55,350 nt of DNA, taken from positions 1 to 55,350 of the forward strand of contig CAZGMJ010000036.1 in assembly GCA_964526785.1 (NCBI GenBank). The letters run 5' to 3'. How positions within the stretch are numbered: position 1 is the stretch's first letter; each line of letters begins with the position of its first letter. The stretch is from CAZGMJ01 sp964526785 (GTDB lineage: Bacteria; Planctomycetota; Phycisphaerae; Sedimentisphaerales; Anaerobacaceae). A model generated the notes under the pieces. It saw only the letters and a program-made list of their open reading frames with translations, was not told the DNA's origin and ran no database searches. This document shows, in pieces, positions 1-7,626 of the stretch. A program made the translations under genes and the position numbers.

Positions 1-560
1 CTTCCTTTGCGTCCGCGTGTTGCTGCGCACCACAGGCAGGGCCGACCCATCACCGGGTATCTGCGCATCGCCGGGGCGCGTCTTTGAGACTGGTGCATGA
101 TTCAGGGATGATTGGCATGATATAGGATGGCGTTGCGGGCCGGGCGGCCCTTTTGCGATCAGGGAGGTGGGCCGTTCTCGATGCAGGCATCTGCGACAGC
201 CCTCTCTCTCCCGATCGCTTGCATGAACGACATGCAGGCAACGCCGGGGCAAGGGGCCTTCCTTTGCGTCCGCGTGTTGCTGCGCACCACAGGCAGGGCC
301 GACCCATCACCGGGTATCTGCGCATCGCCGGGGCGCGTCTTTGAGACTGGTGCATGATTCAGGGATGATTGGCAGGATATAGGATGGCGTTGCGGGCCGG
401 GCGGCCCTTTTGCGATCCGAGAGGCGGGCCATTCTCGATGCAGGCATCTGCGACAGCCCTCTCTCTCCCGATCGCTTGCATGAACGACATGCAGGCAACG
501 CCGGGGCAAGGGCCGGCCTTTGCGGCCGCGTGCTGCTGCGCATCACGGAGTGGCCGAGGC
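1..560. repeat. 257-bp tandem repeat, two full copies plus a partial third
   Basis: Copy 1 runs from about 1 to 257 and copy 2 from about 258 to 513, nearly identical. A partial, more diverged third copy covers about 514-560. Each unit contains a GATGC-AG-GCATC mini-hairpin (first at 181-192), a GCATG/CATGC hairpin, and a GTG..CAC stem-loop (17-33, 274-290, 529-547) followed by GGCCGAC or a close variant. Short open frames here are mostly copies of one another and have no ribosome-binding site or recognisable product, so I regard the region as non-coding. The window edge cuts the array, so more copies may lie upstream. Confidence 0.85.
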
Positions 561-774
561 GTGAATGATTTGGGGGCAGATGGTGCACGGGGGCGACGAG
601 ATTTGCGAGATTGAAAGGATTGGGGTGAAAGGGCAAGGTTTTCCGGCCGCAGAGGGCACCGAGGACACAGAGGAGAGAACATTCTTTGACAGGATTAACA
701 AGATTCACAGGATTTCGTTGGAGGAGGTTTTGTTCGTGGGATCGGTCGGCCGGGCGTTCGCATTGGAGGGTTTC

Positions 775-987
775 TTCTCGATGCGAGCATCTTCAGAAAC
801 CTTCCCTGCGTCCGCTGTGGCATTGGCATGCCACATTGTAAGGCCGACCTCAGACAATATCGGGAGCACATGGCAAACTCGGAAGTGGGAGATTTACGTG
901 ATTTAAAGGGCAAGCCCCGGCGTGCGGGGATAAGAGGCCTTGTTGCGTCCGCTGTGATATTTGCATATCACTGTAAGGGGCCGACCT
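775..987. repeat. Two diverged copies of the hairpin element
   Basis: At 800-850 and 938-987 the flanks of the upstream tandem unit recur (a CCTT..TGCGTCCGC left side and an AGGCCGACCT-type right side), while the stem between them is different. The stem is TGTGGCAT/ATGCCACA at 816-835 and GTGATAT/ATATCAC at 954-971. The GATGC-GA-GCATC mini-hairpin at 781-792 matches the one in the tandem unit. Conserved flanks around a changed but still paired stem point to a structured repeated element. Confidence 0.75.
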
Positions 988-1240
988 GGGCGCATTCGGG
1001 GTGGGGACTTTGGCCTTGTGGATGATTTACATGATAGATGGGGAATGGAGGCCATTTTCTGAGAAAAGGATTGGCGGGGAGCGAAATGAGAATGGAGAAT
1101 CGAGATTCGAGAGTTGAAACGAGTTGAAGTTTTTGGGGAAATCGTGGTTTGCGGTTTTGGGGGGAAATGGTAGAATGGGGGAGTAAGCGTTACGGAGTTT
1201 TCTGAAGGTTTTTGTGGTTCGTCGGCGGCAGGTGTCGTAT

Positions 1241-1404
1241 CAGGCTGTGTCTGAAAACTCGATCTGGCTTCGAGCGGCTTGTTTCCCGTCTGGACGGCGT
1301 CCGGCTGCATCGACGATATATCCAATATCGCCTGTTTCGCCGTCCTTGCCAGACGAAAAACCGCTCGCTCTCGGGCCGACGACGGAGTCTTCAGACAAAG
1401 CCTG
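1241..1404. repeat. Long imperfect inverted repeat (MITE-like or structured RNA)
   Basis: The ends CAGGCTGTGTCTGAAAACTC (1241-1260) and GAGTCTTCAGACAAAGCCTG (1385-1404) are complementary at 18 of 20 positions. Pairing continues inward: GAGCGG and CGTCTGG on the left face CCGCTC and CCAGACG on the right. The centre is a small hairpin, CGATAT-ATCCA-ATATCG, so the whole 164 bp can fold into one long hairpin. I see no target-site duplication and no transposase. It could be a miniature inverted-repeat element or a transcribed structured RNA. Confidence 0.7.
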
Positions 1405-1726
1405 GCCCCGGCGAGAGGTGCTGCAATGGGACGATCAGGGCGAGTATAAGAGTTGTATTCTTTGGCGTCGATGGATTGTGCGCACAAGAGCATTTGGGCC
1501 ATAAGGAGGTAAAAAGGACGATGATCTATGCGTATGTTCTGAGCCGTGGAGGCCTGGGTGTTCGAAGTCCAATATGGAATTAACTATGGTGTCCCCGGAA
1601 TTACCGGAATTAGCTTGTGAAGTATCCGGAGGCGCCGGCCGGAGGTATGTCTCGTTGATGCCCAGGGCGTGAAGCCACATGATCGGAACTGCAGAAACAA
1701 CATTTGTAGTATTGACTGGATAGCCT
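1405..1726. other. Gene-free stretch upstream of the amidase gene
   Basis: I see no supported gene here. The only notable pattern is a perfect tandem 9-mer, CCGGAATTA twice, at 1595-1612. Short frames on both strands lack homology and ribosome-binding sites. The promoter of the gene starting at 1727 should lie here, but I cannot identify it with confidence. Confidence 0.5.
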
Positions 1727-2818
1727 ATGTCTGACAGCAATGAGGCCATGCCGAAAGAAGAGGAGAGCCCGCGCAAGCCGCGTAAACGTCTGAAGAGGGT
1801 CCTTCTGGTCGTACTCATAGTGATCCTGGCGGGTCTTGCCGCAGCGGCCTACGGTCCGATCAGAACTATGGCATCGCTGGAGAAAGTCGATGATTACCCC
1901 CTGTTCGTAATGCACTATCGCGGTCCGTACTTCACGGATCAGGTGGCGGAAGTGGGTATGGACTGGGAACCTCTCCGTAAGGTATACACACGGGTTAATC
2001 CGGATGCATGCACCAGTTTCGCTGCTCTGAGCCCGGAAGGAGACTCATTCTTCGGGCGGAACTTCGATTGGCGACACCGCTCATCCCTGCTGCTATTCAC
2101 CGAACCGGCCGGAGGATATGCATCGGTTTCCATGGTCGATCTCTACTACCTGCAGCTCGAAGGAATGCAGCATATTCCGTGGTCCAAACGATTCACTCTT
2201 CTGGCTGCGCCGCACGCTATTGTCGAAGGCATGAATGCCTGTGGAGTCGCCATTGCGGTCAACGCCGTGCCCGAGAGGAAGGTTCCCAGGGACCCCAACA
2301 GGCCAACGCTCATCCAGAGCCAGGTGATGCGTCTGGTACTCGACCACGCCGCGGACGTTAATGAGGCGTTGCAGATTATCGGCGAGTACAACATCGATTT
2401 CCTGCTGCCCGGACATTTTCACATAGCCGATGCATATGGCGGTTCGGCGATCGTCGAATTCACGGGCGGAAAAATGCAGGTCGTTCGAAATGATGTGCCA
2501 TGGCAGGTATCAACCAACTATCTCCTATCTGAGCCAATACAGCCGGACTGCTGGAGATACAACGCGGCAAATGAATCCCTCGTCGCGGCCGGGGGACACA
2601 TGTCCGCCAAGGGAGCAATGAACATATTGGAGGCCACCAAGCAGAATCACACTGTCTGGTCCGTCGTGTACAACCTTCATACGGGCGAGATACACATTGC
2701 GATGGGCAAGAACTACGACAAGGTGCACACGTTCAAGCTGAAGATGAGGCTGCGACCAGTCAGGGTTGGTCGTGTAACGCAGACTGCCGGCGTCACTTTG
2801 ATGCGGCGTGCATCGTGA
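1727..2818 (+). CDS. Membrane-anchored Ntn-hydrolase (C45/choloylglycine hydrolase-like amidase)
   Basis: The 363-residue product starts with a charged stretch and a single membrane segment (about residues 24-42), so it is probably anchored with its catalytic part outside the cytoplasm. Around Cys95 the motif ACTSF, followed by FGRNFDWR, matches the nucleophile region of linear amide C-N hydrolases (acyl-CoA:6-APA acyltransferase, NAAA and penicillin V acylase relatives). These enzymes cut amide bonds and usually expose the Cys by self-cleavage; here that would release about 94 residues including the anchor. The substrate cannot be read from the sequence. The Shine-Dalgarno match is weak (GGATAG just upstream). 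It is not in an obvious operon. Confidence 0.75.
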   Translation: MSDSNEAMPKEEESPRKPRKRLKRVLLVVLIVILAGLAAAAYGPIRTMASLEKVDDYPLFVMHYRGPYFTDQVAEVGMDWEPLRKVYTRVNPDACTSFAALSPEGDSFFGRNFDWRHRSSLLLFTEPAGGYASVSMVDLYYLQLEGMQHIPWSKRFTLLAAPHAIVEGMNACGVAIAVNAVPERKVPRDPNRPTLIQSQVMRLVLDHAADVNEALQIIGEYNIDFLLPGHFHIADAYGGSAIVEFTGGKMQVVRNDVPWQVSTNYLLSEPIQPDCWRYNAANESLVAAGGHMSAKGAMNILEATKQNHTVWSVVYNLHTGEIHIAMGKNYDKVHTFKLKMRLRPVRVGRVTQTAGVTLMRRAS

Positions 2819-2853
2819 GTGTTGCTTTGATGAGCTTGTGAAGGAGATGGCAG

Positions 2854-3352
2854 ATGAGGGAAGGACTCAGATATCAGATCACAAGAGTTGGATTGGGACT
2901 GGCGTGTACTCTAATGCTCGCCGCGACCGGGTGCATATCCAGCAACTGCACGGTCAGCTAGGGGCCGCAGGGACCGCCTGTCGAGAAGAGCACGCTCAGG
3001 AAGTGCCCCGCCCGATCCCGATGGTCTGTGGATACATAAGACAGTCGCTGAAGCTCTCAACGCCAAAGAAGCCGAAGAAATGCGACAGGGATTCCATACG
3101 GGCATATTCAATTCACGCGGAGTTGTAACCGTTGTTCCTTCAGGTGCGCCAGAGGACGAGTTGGCTGAGAAATACAAGGCAAAGGCTGATGAGGTCGAAG
3201 CAGAGGGATTTCATCGCGTAGCAGTCACAATGCGTTCTCTGGCTGAGACATATTCTCGGGAAGCGGAGCGAATCCGAAAGAAACACTGCTTTAAAGAACA
3301 AACCGAAGCAGAAGATGAGGCCCAACAACAGGATGCAGCCTACGAGGAATAG
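2854..3352 (+). pseudogene. Decayed small lipoprotein gene (stop codon plus frameshift)
   Basis: An AAGGAG site (2841-2846) precedes an ATG at 2854. The frame encodes a typical lipoprotein signal with the lipobox region LAATGC, but a TAG at 2959-2961 ends it after 35 codons. A different frame then stays open to 3352 and encodes a plausible hydrophilic, Glu/Lys-rich, helical segment (EALNAKEAEEM... to ...KHCFKEQ). The simplest reading is one former lipoprotein of about 165 residues broken by a nonsense codon and a frameshift near 2990-3030. Alternatively a 35-residue lipopeptide gene may be followed by a separate gene starting at ATG 3080 (90 residues). A sequencing error is also possible. No family is recognised. 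Confidence 0.5.
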
Positions 3353-3389
3353 CGCGTCGCTCTGTGTCATTCCATTCCAGTGATCCTCT

Positions 3390-3580
3390 ACATTGGTGAG
3401 CTGCGCAGCGGACAGGCGGTAAGAGGAGTCGAGAATAGAGAAGTAAGAAAAAGGGCTGGAAGGCGGCAATTGAAGGGTCTGGATTCGGCGCCCGTTCGAC
3501 TTCGCTCAGGGCAGGCTCTTCGCGGGAATGACAGGGTCGTGACGGCCGCTGGTCAGGCTGTGAGGGGGCAAAAAGAAGTC
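3390..3580. repeat. Dispersed 'SGQA/RG'-type repeat remnants
   Basis: Three short related segments lie at about 3402-3426, 3496-3527 and 3549-3571. In one frame each encodes a variant of (L-R-S)-G-Q-A-(V/L)-R-G, as in CTGCGCAGCGGACAGGCGG. They look like copies of a widespread extragenic repeat rather than protein code. The open frame that crosses them into the next gene is therefore not evidence for an upstream start. Confidence 0.5.
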
Positions 3581-3601
3581 GAGAAATGGAGAGGAAAAGA
3601 T

Positions 3602-3817
3602 ATGGCGGAGAATCTTTACCAGGTTGCTTCGGAGTATGTTAAGATTCTGGAAAGAATCGAAACGACAGATGATGTCAGCAAGCTGCAGAGGCTGGAAGAA
3701 CGAAGGGTCGAGCTTCATTGGCGGTTTATCGAGTTGCTAAAGCAGCAGGGTATTGAATACAAAGACCGAGATCATGCTACGAGGATTGCAATTAGGATAG
3801 CGAAGGAGGAACTATGA
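3602..3817 (+). CDS. Small conserved-looking protein, first of a paralogous pair
   Basis: A 71-residue soluble, charged, probably helical protein. The frame is open further upstream, but that part is repeat sequence, and the ATG at 3602 has a purine-rich GAGAGGAAAAG just before it. Its C-terminal half (QQGIEYKDRDHATRIAIRI) aligns with that of the next gene (AEGIEFVDRFDAGRMAFEM), so the two are diverged duplicates. Its stop overlaps the next start (ATGA), so they are translated together and may form a heteromer. No known domain is recognised. Confidence 0.6.
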   Translation: MAENLYQVASEYVKILERIETTDDVSKLQRLEERRVELHWRFIELLKQQGIEYKDRDHATRIAIRIAKEEL

Positions 3818-4041
3818 CGCTATTGGAGATTGCTCGGGTTTATACGGATTTGGTTAATGCTGACGGTGAGATTCCGGAGCAAGAGTGCCGGGCTAAAGAT
3901 ATCATCGGGGCGTTGAGGACCAAATACCACAACCTGCTGATGGATCAGATGCAGGCGGAGGGGATCGAGTTTGTCGATCGCTTTGACGCGGGGCGTATGG
4001 CTTTTGAAATGGTGAACAGAGAAGGGGTTCATACGCGATAG
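3814..4041 (+). CDS. Small conserved-looking protein, second of a paralogous pair
   Basis: A 75-residue soluble protein that begins inside the stop region of the preceding gene (4-bp ATGA overlap), implying translational coupling. Predicted mostly helical and acidic. It shares the pattern (E/Q)GIE(F/Y)xDRxxAxR(I/M)A with its upstream neighbour, and both have a preceding LL/MDQ-type helix. Function is unknown. The pair sits between a decayed gene and a repeat-rich region with no functional neighbour. Confidence 0.6.
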   Translation: MTLLEIARVYTDLVNADGEIPEQECRAKDIIGALRTKYHNLLMDQMQAEGIEFVDRFDAGRMAFEMVNREGVHTR

Positions 4042-4177
4042 CTGTGATGGCGGGTTCAGAGAGAAGTCGAGATTCGAGGGTGGAGAATTGATGCGGGAGG
4101 AGGCGCTGGTGTGCAGGGTTTCTGGCACAGGGGAGCATGTCGGTTCTTTTCGTTGGATGTTGAGGTCCCGGCTCGTT

Positions 4178-4309
4178 GGCCGGGATGACAGGGGGAAATG
4201 AAAATGGAAAGTCGAGATTTGAAATTGGATGACAGGATAGGCGCCAGGATGCATGGTTTCTGCCCGACGGGGGCGCGTCGTTTTTTTCGTGGGATGTTGA
4301 TGTCCCGGC
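4178..4309. repeat. 132-bp near-identical direct repeat, copy 1
   Basis: This segment recurs at 4503-4634, a spacing of 325 bp, with about one mismatch. It contains GGGGGAAATGAAAATGGAAA and the GATGACAGGATAGGCGCCAG block. Similarity continues, less perfectly, to about 4373. Confidence 0.85.
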
Positions 4310-4502
4310 GTCGCGGGACTCACTTCGGTCGAGATGACACTATGCGCGGCGGTGAGGGGGTCGGTTCGGAGGGGATTGCCATTGTGGAGGAAGCGACACG
4401 GGGCCGGGCGGTGTCTTAGATGAGCGTGGCGCTGGTATGCAGGGTTTCTGAGGCAGGGGTTCGCGTCGGTTGTTTTCGCTGGTTGTTGAGGTCGCGGCGG
4501 GG

Positions 4503-4634
4503 GGCCGGGATGACAGGGGGAAATGAAAATGGAAAGTCGAGATTTGAAATTGGATGACAGGATAGGCGCCAGGATGCATGGTTTCTGCCCGACGGGGGCG
4601 CGTCGGTTTTTTCGTGGGATGTTGATGTCCCGGC
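4503..4634. repeat. 132-bp near-identical direct repeat, copy 2
   Basis: Second copy of 4178-4309, offset by 325 bp. Near identity over 132 bp in otherwise diverged flanks suggests a recent duplication or gene-conversion event. Weaker similarity extends to about 4699. Confidence 0.85.
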
Positions 4635-4938
4635 TCGGGGGACTCACTTCGGTCGAGATGACACTATGCACGGCGGTGAGGGGGGTCGGTTCGGAGGGGA
4701 CTTCGCGGGATGTGATTAAGGGCTTGTTCGGGTAGCAGATTTCTCGACTGCGCTTCGCCCCTAAGGGGCGAGCTCCGCTCGAAATGACAGGCGGCGCGGG
4801 ACGTGCCGAGTTTCTGGCTTTCCGGGGCGCGTCGGTTCTATGCGTGGGATGTTGAGGTCCCGGCTCGGGGGCCGGGATGACAGGGAGAGAAGAGGAGTTC
4901 AGGAGGCGGTGGGGGGGGTATTTTTTTGGGAAAAGGGG

Positions 4939-4967
4939 TTGTCGGGATGCGGGGTGGTGTGTATAAT
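4939..4967 (+). promoter_or_regulatory. Sigma-70-like promoter before tRNA-Gln/glmU
   Basis: A -35 box TTGTCG (4939-4944), a 17-bp spacer and a perfect -10 box TATAAT (4962-4967). It points toward the tRNA-Gln gene 250 bp downstream and glmU beyond. Prediction from consensus only. Confidence 0.5.
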
Positions 4968-5214
4968 TCGCGGTTTGGATTCCCTGTCGCACGGGGTAGC
5001 CAGGCTCTGAAGGGGCGTTTTTGGGCGTTTTTTCGGGGTTTTGGGGTCGGCAGTATCACGGCGTGGTCGGCTCAAGCCTCCGGCGGGGACAAGTCGGATC
5101 CGGCATCGATGTCGGATTTCCGTGACAGCTTTTGATGAAACACCGGAAGGCCGGGCGGCGGTTCTGGTTTAAGGGCCGCGTATTGTGCGTTTTTCGCAGG
5201 TTTGCGGGTTTTAT

Positions 5215-5286
5215 TACCCGGTGGTGTAATTGGCAACACATGGGCTTTTGGTGCCCATATTCCTGGTTCGAGTCCAGGCCGGGTAG
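5215..5286 (+). tRNA. tRNA-Gln (anticodon UUG)
   Basis: A complete cloverleaf: acceptor stem TACCCGG/CCGGGTA, D stem GTGT/ACAC, anticodon stem TGGGC/GCCCA with loop TTTTGGT (anticodon TTG), and T arm CCTGG-TTCGAGT-CCAGG. The discriminator base is G, as usual for tRNA-Gln. CCA is not encoded. It lies 121 bp upstream of glmU on the same strand and may be co-transcribed with it. Confidence 0.95.
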
Positions 5287-5407
5287 GTGCCGGTGAATGG
5301 CCGGCGGAGTTGTCGGGCGGTTGCGGCCGGGCGTTTGGCGTTTGGCTGAGCTGCTGTCGAGTGGTTCATTGCGTTGGAATCAGGACACGTGGTTTTGAGT
5401 TGTTGTT

Positions 5408-6634
5408 ATGAGTGAACGAGTTGCAATCATACTGGCGGCGGGCGTGAGCAGCCGGATGAACACGCAGATGGCGAAGGTGCTGCACGAGGTTTGCGGGCGG
5501 CCGATGCTGGCGTACGTGCTGGATGCGTGCCGGAGTGCGGGGGTGAGCAAGATTTTCGTGGTGATCGGGTACGGCGGGGATCAGGTGATCAAGCGTTTCG
5601 GCGAGGCCGAGGATATCGTGTGGGTCGAGCAGAAGGAGCAGAAGGGTACGGCGCACGCGGTTCTGTGCTGCAAGGAGCATCTGGAGGATTTCGACGGCGA
5701 GACGATGGTGCTTTGCGGCGACGGGCCGTTGATTCGAGGCGAGACGCTGAAGATTCTGACGGAGAAGCACCACGCCGAGCAGGCTTCGGTGACGCTGGCG
5801 ACGGCGCTGATGGACGATCCGACGGGTTACGGGCGCATCGTTCGGGACGTGTACGGCAACATTCAGGGGATCGTGGAGGACAGCGACTGCACGCGAGAGC
5901 AGCTCGGGATCAAGGAGGTTAATCCGAGCTACTATCTGTTCAACAATCGGGCGTTGTTCGAGGCTCTGGCGAATATCAAGCCGGACAACGTCAAGGGCGA
6001 GTATTATCTGACCGATGCGCTGGCGCTGCTGATTGCGGGCGGGCGGAAGGTGGTTGCGATTACGGCGGTGCGGCCGGAGGATGCGATGGGAGTGAACAGC
6101 CGGGGGCAGCTCAGCACGGCCAGCAAGATCATGCAGCGGCGTATTCAGCATGCGATGATGGAGAACGGCGTGACGATCGTCGATCCGGGCAATACGTGGA
6201 TCGATGCGCGGGCGAAGATCGGGCAGGATACGGTGGTCGAGCCGTTTACGTATATTCACGGCGAGGTGGTGATCGGGCAGAACTGCCGGATCGGGCCGTT
6301 TGCGTTTTTGCGGCACGGGACGGTGATGCGGGATGACGTGGTCGTGGGGGTGTTTGCGGAGTTGAAGAACACGACGCTCGACGAGGGGGCCCGCGTGCGG
6401 CATCACAGCTATCTGGGGGATGCGACGGTCGGGCGGCACGTGAACGTCGGGGCCGGGTCGCTGACGGCGAATTACGACGGGGAGAATGTCAATCATACGA
6501 AGGTGGGGGATGACTGCTATATTGGTTCCGGTGCGGTGCTGGTGGCGCCTCTGGTGATCGAGGACGGTTCGCATATCAGTGCCGGGATGGTGGTATCGCA
6601 ACAGGATGTGGAGAACCTGAGGGGAAAAGGATAG
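5408..6634 (+). CDS. glmU: Bifunctional UDP-GlcNAc synthesis enzyme GlmU
   Basis: A 408-residue protein that acetylates glucosamine-1-phosphate and transfers UMP to give UDP-GlcNAc, the precursor of peptidoglycan and lipid A. The N-terminal nucleotidyltransferase domain begins with AIILAAGVSSRM, followed by a Lys in AKVLHEVCGRP and the site LCGDGPL. The C-terminal left-handed beta-helix carries hexapeptide repeats, the HHSYLGD catalytic region and ANYDGENVNHT. It is about 45 residues shorter than the E. coli enzyme, mainly at the C-terminal tail. The Gly-rich loop reads AAGVSSRM rather than the usual AAGxGTRM. Its stop overlaps a possible GTG start of prs. Confidence 0.93.
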   Translation: MSERVAIILAAGVSSRMNTQMAKVLHEVCGRPMLAYVLDACRSAGVSKIFVVIGYGGDQVIKRFGEAEDIVWVEQKEQKGTAHAVLCCKEHLEDFDGETMVLCGDGPLIRGETLKILTEKHHAEQASVTLATALMDDPTGYGRIVRDVYGNIQGIVEDSDCTREQLGIKEVNPSYYLFNNRALFEALANIKPDNVKGEYYLTDALALLIAGGRKVVAITAVRPEDAMGVNSRGQLSTASKIMQRRIQHAMMENGVTIVDPGNTWIDARAKIGQDTVVEPFTYIHGEVVIGQNCRIGPFAFLRHGTVMRDDVVVGVFAELKNTTLDEGARVRHHSYLGDATVGRHVNVGAGSLTANYDGENVNHTKVGDDCYIGSGAVLVAPLVIEDGSHISAGMVVSQQDVENLRGKG

Positions 6635-6639
6635 TGCAG

Positions 6640-7593
6640 ATGTTTCTTGGTGAAAGCGTCAAAGTATTTTCCGGTACGAGCAATCCCGCATTGACGGCGG
6701 CGGTGTGCAAGCATCTGGGCATTCCGGTCGGCGGGGCGAAGATCGATCGTTTTCCGGACGGTGAGAAGTGGATCAAGCTCGAGGACGACGTGCGGGGCAG
6801 GGACTGTTTTGTGGTGCAGTCGACGTGCCGGCCGGTGGACGAGCACCTGATGGAGTTGCTGATTTTTCTGGACTGCCTGCGGCGGGCCAGCGCGATGCGG
6901 ATAACGGCGGTGATTCCGTATTTCGGGTATGCGCGGCAGGACCGCAAGGACGAGGGTCGGGTTCCGATCACGGCCAAGCTGGTGGCCAACGTCATCACGG
7001 CGGGGGGGGCGGACCGGGTTCTGACGCTGGATCTGCACGCCCCGCAGTTGCAGGGCTTTTTCGATATTCCGGTGGACAATCTGACGGGCGAGCTGGTTCT
7101 GGCGAGGTATTTTCGGAACAAGCGAATCGACAATTTGACGGTGGTATCGCCGGACGTGGGCAACATCAAGATGGCGGCTCGTTACGCGGGGCATCTCGGC
7201 GGCGATCTTGCGATCGTGCACAAGAAGCGTGTCAGCGGCAGCAAGGTCGAGGCGTCGGAGATCATCGGCGAGGTGAAGGACCGGAACATTCTGATGTGCG
7301 ACGACATTATTGCGACGGCGGGTACGGCGTGCAGCGCGATCAAGATGATCAAGGATCGCGGGGCCAGGAAGGTTTATCTGGGGGCGACGCACGGGGTATT
7401 CGCGGGGCCGGCGCTGGAGCGGCTGGCCGAGACGCCGATCGACGAAGTGGTGGTGACCGACACGATACCGCCGTCGGAACAGATACAGAGCATGGAGCAG
7501 ATCACGGTTCTGAGCGTTGCGACGATGCTGGGCGAAGTGATCAAGCGAACGCACCGGAACGAGTCGGTGAGCAGTTTGTTTAACAACATGTAA
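6640..7593 (+). CDS. prs: Ribose-phosphate pyrophosphokinase (PRPP synthase)
   Basis: Makes PRPP from ribose-5-phosphate and ATP in the cytoplasm, for nucleotide, His and Trp synthesis. Family hallmarks include VIPYFGYARQDRK, the DLHAPQLQGFFD segment and the PRPP-binding loop with DDIIATAGT. Length (317 residues) is typical. I chose ATG 6640 because AAGGA lies 8 bases upstream; a GTG at 6634, overlapping the glmU stop, would add two residues. The glmU-prs-rplY-pth order is common in bacteria. Confidence 0.95.
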   Translation: MFLGESVKVFSGTSNPALTAAVCKHLGIPVGGAKIDRFPDGEKWIKLEDDVRGRDCFVVQSTCRPVDEHLMELLIFLDCLRRASAMRITAVIPYFGYARQDRKDEGRVPITAKLVANVITAGGADRVLTLDLHAPQLQGFFDIPVDNLTGELVLARYFRNKRIDNLTVVSPDVGNIKMAARYAGHLGGDLAIVHKKRVSGSKVEASEIIGEVKDRNILMCDDIIATAGTACSAIKMIKDRGARKVYLGATHGVFAGPALERLAETPIDEVVVTDTIPPSEQIQSMEQITVLSVATMLGEVIKRTHRNESVSSLFNNM

Positions 7594-7626
7594 TTAGATC
7601 GATGATATCTTTGAAGTGAGACAGGT

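Larger units (their letters stand above)
4042..5214. repeat. Repeat-rich, gene-free region
   Basis: About 1.2 kb with no supported gene. Three related units contain a GGTCCCGGCTCG / CCGGGATGACAGG type hairpin near 4150-4195, 4480-4515 and 4845-4885. There is also a CTCACTTCGGTCGAGATGAC element twice (about 4319 and 4641) and a palindrome CGCCCCTAAGGGGCG at 4756-4770. These resemble the 'CCGGGATGACAGG' dispersed repeats that produce spurious proteins in many genomes. The last 250 bp hold a promoter (4939-4967) and otherwise nothing I can name. Confidence 0.7.

Noticed and set aside
1..1000. Possible CRISPR array from the regular repeats
   Set aside because: Unit length (257 bp), near-identical whole units and no short repeats separated by unique spacers; no cas genes nearby.
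903..1502. 199-codon open frame on the minus strand across the repeat region
   Set aside because: It spans the long inverted repeat and hairpin elements, has no ribosome-binding site and a low-complexity, basic composition without any recognisable motif.
3820..4992. 390-codon minus-strand open frame over the repeats
   Set aside because: The protein is made of repeated Pro/Arg-rich 'VISTEVSP', 'CHPGP' and 'HPGAYPVIQF' units that arise from the dispersed DNA repeats, and it overlaps the small plus-strand pair.
5366..6601. Long minus-strand open frame opposite glmU
   Set aside because: His/Arg/Pro-rich shadow of a GC-rich gene; glmU on the other strand has clear conserved motifs. The same applies to long antisense frames opposite bamA, uvrA and the OYE fusion.
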